Assembly: GCA_012727625.1 (NCBI GenBank)
Contig: JAAYGP010000109.1
Span: 1-7,031 of the forward strand
DNA from: Clostridiaceae bacterium
GTDB taxonomy: Bacteria > Bacillota > Clostridia > DSM-8532
DNA length: 7,031 nt
Direction of reading: 5' to 3'
Shown here: positions 5,509 through 7,031 of the stretch, in pieces
Numbering within the stretch: the first letter of the stretch is position 1
Layout of the letters: each line of letters starts with the position of its first letter
Position numbers and translations under genes: made by a program
The notes under the pieces: model-generated
Databases searched by the model: none
The model's input: the letters and a program-made list of their open reading frames with translations, nothing else
Told to the model about the DNA's origin: nothing

Positions 5509-6695
5509 TTGAGATTAAAGGGAAATATAATACCGCCAAAGTATTCACTGACAATTTGGAAACTAAGGCAAAGGCCCAGATAATTGAATTATGCAATCAG
5601 GAGTTTGTTAAAGACAGTGTTATAAGGATTATGCCTGATGTCCATGCCGGTGCAGGATGTACCATTGGCACAACCATGACAATATCTGATAAGATTGTGC
5701 CAAATCTGGTTGGTGTGGATATAGGCTGCGGCATGGAAACCATAAAACTTAAGCAAAAGGAAATTGACTTCGAAAAACTGGACAAAGTAATTTATGATTC
5801 TATTCCTTCAGGTTTTGACATCAGAAAAAAACAGCATAAGTATGTTAAGTATATAGATTTGGATGGTTTAGTCTGTAAAAAACATGTCAATCTTGATAGG
5901 GCGCGATTGAGTGTTGGTACTCTGGGAGGTGGTAATCACTTTATAGAAATCAACAAAGACAGGGATGGAGCGTTATATCTGGTTGTCCATTCCGGAAGCA
6001 GGCATTTGGGAAAGCAGGTTGCAGAATATTATCAGAAACTGGCCTATAAGGAAATTACTGATATAAACAGGATTAAGGCTAAGATTGCTAAAAAACTGAA
6101 AGCAGAGGGACGTGAGAAAGAAATCCAGGATGAAATTAAGAAAATCAGTCCTGTCAGGATCAGCAAACAATTAGCCTATGTACAGGGCGAAAGTTTTAAC
6201 AACTACCTGCATGATATGAAAATAGTGCAACAGTATGCCGTATATAACCGCAAGGCCATCGTTGACGAAATTATAAACAGAATGGGACTTGAAACAGAAG
6301 AACAGTTTACAACCATACATAACTATATTGATTTGGACAGTATGATTTTAAGAAAAGGGGCTATTTCATCACGAAACGGCGAAAGAGTGCTAATTCCGAT
6401 AAATATGCGGGACGGAAGTCTTATATGCGTTGGCAAAGGCAATAAAGACTGGAATTATTCCGCACCTCACGGAGCGGGGAGGCTTATGAGCAGGAGAAAA
6501 GCCAGGGAAACCATCAGCCTTGAAGAATTTAAAAAAACAATGGAGGGAATATATACCACCACTGTCAGCAGAGCAACATTGGATGAATGTGCTTTAGCCT
6601 ATAAGCCCATGGAGGAAATCATTGATAATATTCAGAATACTGTTGAAGTGCTCTATATTATAAAGCCTGTTTATAACTATAAAGCCAGCGAATGA
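5505..6695 (+). CDS. rtcB: RNA-splicing ligase RtcB (3'-phosphate RNA ligase)
   Basis: RtcB joins RNA ends carrying a 2',3'-cyclic or 3'-phosphate to a 5'-hydroxyl, using GTP and Mn(II), in tRNA splicing or RNA repair in the cytosol. The chosen ATG at 5505 gives 396 aa, close to the roughly 400 of bacterial RtcB; an upstream TTG at 5484 in the same frame lacks a good site. GGGGGA lies 4 nt upstream and the ATG overlaps the previous stop as ATGA. Metal ligands and active-site residues are all present: MPDVHAG 43-49, GVDIGCGM with Asp72 and Cys75, GGGNH with Asn144/His145, HSGSRH with His162, HNYID with His272, and SAPHGAGRLMSR with His322 as the expected GMP-accepting histidine. Residues 185-220 are a charged helical insertion typical of the family. 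No archease, RtcA or RtcR gene is visible nearby. The gene is intact. Confidence 0.95.
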   Translation: MIEIKGKYNTAKVFTDNLETKAKAQIIELCNQEFVKDSVIRIMPDVHAGAGCTIGTTMTISDKIVPNLVGVDIGCGMETIKLKQKEIDFEKLDKVIYDSIPSGFDIRKKQHKYVKYIDLDGLVCKKHVNLDRARLSVGTLGGGNHFIEINKDRDGALYLVVHSGSRHLGKQVAEYYQKLAYKEITDINRIKAKIAKKLKAEGREKEIQDEIKKISPVRISKQLAYVQGESFNNYLHDMKIVQQYAVYNRKAIVDEIINRMGLETEEQFTTIHNYIDLDSMILRKGAISSRNGERVLIPINMRDGSLICVGKGNKDWNYSAPHGAGRLMSRRKARETISLEEFKKTMEGIYTTTVSRATLDECALAYKPMEEIIDNIQNTVEVLYIIKPVYNYKASE

Positions 6696-6790
6696 GGACA
6701 TGGATAAGGTCTTTTCATCCCAAACTCTGAAAAGTCTGTTACTGTCCACATGTTCTGTTAAAAGATATTGTGCATATAGTAAAGAAACTT

Positions 6791-6818
6791 TAGCGGAATG
6801 AAGCTCTTGTTTCCGCTA
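6791..6818. repeat. Inverted repeat downstream of rtcB
   Basis: TAGCGGAA (6791-6798) pairs with TTCCGCTA (6811-6818) around a 12-nt loop. No T-run follows on either strand, so termination is doubtful. It may stabilise the rtcB mRNA end. The left arm and part of the loop are shared, inverted, with 106-123. Confidence 0.5.
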
Positions 6819-6916
6819 GTACACAGTATTTGACCTGATCAGTAAGTGAATCAGGGCGTAACAGTTACCAAAACCCATGGTTGATAAGAGGGAAAATTGG
6901 ATGTAAATAAAAGTGT

Positions 6917-6942
6917 ACCATGGGATTTGGAAGAATCCCATG
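6917..6942. repeat. Perfect 9-bp hairpin with an alternative pairing partner
   Basis: CATGGGATT (6919-6927) pairs with AATCCCATG (6934-6942) around a 6-nt loop. The overlapping segment ACCATGGG (6917-6924) can instead pair perfectly with CCCATGGT at 6874-6881, so the two structures exclude each other. No T-run follows. The hairpin ends 53 nt before a possible start codon at 6996. Confidence 0.5.
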
Positions 6943-6995
6943 CTGACCGATGATGATAATGCGAATGTAAATGAAGAAGTTCCTCAAAGGATATA

Positions 6996-7031
6996 ATGAT
7001 ACCAGAAATTAAGACAGACAAAACGGCAAAA
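6996..7031 (+). CDS. Possible gene start running off the right edge
   Basis: ATG at 6996 follows AAAGGA (6986-6991) with a short 4-nt gap and opens a frame, MIPEIKTDKTAK, that is uninterrupted to the window end. Only 12 codons are visible, so neither its reality nor its product can be judged. Confidence 0.3.
   Translation, partial: MIPEIKTDKTAK

Larger units (their letters stand above)
6696..6995. other. Spacer after rtcB with several hairpins, no gene
   Basis: No gene or classical T-run terminator is apparent after rtcB. Three perfect inverted repeats stand out (6791-6818, 6834-6855, 6919-6942), plus an odd palindrome GTAACAGTTAC at 6858-6868. A frame from 6877 has an internal TAA and reads only short peptides (MVDKRENWM, then IKVYHGIWKNPMLTDDD), with no family resemblance. 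Confidence 0.4.

Noticed and set aside
6696..6760. Possible rtcB terminator from CTTTTC/GAAAAG and GGACA/TGTCC pairings
   Set aside because: The stems are short and no T-run follows; termination cannot be supported.

Overview
The window looks like chromosomal DNA of a low-GC, anaerobic Firmicute of the class Clostridia. The signs are a transketolase split into two subunit genes, a secreted protein with a copper-amine-oxidase-like N-terminal domain, AT-rich spacers, strong AGGA/GGAGG ribosome sites and near-consensus sigma-A promoters. The class is inferred from gene types and composition; no species can be named.

Layout. Positions 1-567 hold a small minus-strand ORF (50 aa, motif CPGPGAFCG), two tandem sigma-A-like promoters facing right and a 15-bp palindrome between them. 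Positions 568-2405 are the two transketolase subunits. The N-terminal subunit is intact. The C-terminal subunit is full length except for one in-frame amber codon (TAG, 1995-1997) exactly at the boundary between its pyrimidine-binding and C-terminal domains. Positions 2409-2971 are a tyrosyl-tRNA synthetase pseudogene that has lost its catalytic core and carries a -1 frameshift in its S4 domain. Positions 2984-3136 hold an unassigned open frame. A strong hairpin with a T-run ends the convergent minus-strand gene at 3196-4707, a secreted 503-aa protein with one Cu-amine-oxidase-N-like domain and two tandem PrcB-C-like domains. From 4783 to 5508 come its promoter, a non-coding stretch, the frameshifted and truncated start of an alkaline-phosphatase-superfamily gene, and the truncated start of a methyltransferase-like gene. 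The last of these overlaps by ATGA the intact rtcB RNA ligase gene (5505-6695). The right end, 6696-7031, is mostly non-coding with several hairpins and a possible gene start at 6996.

How it fits together. Three genes look intact and functional: tktN, the secreted 503-aa protein and rtcB. Between them lie at least three gene remnants (tyrS, the phosphatase-like gene, the methyltransferase-like gene). These look like deletion scars: a recognisable segment of a family stops abruptly or is joined to unrelated sequence. tktC, with its single stop, may be the newest casualty or may be read through. I see no defence system, CRISPR array, intact mobile element, tRNA or rRNA. The most interesting features are the amber codon in tktC, the cluster of deletion-fused remnants, and the methyltransferase remnant that now acts as a coupled leader frame for rtcB.
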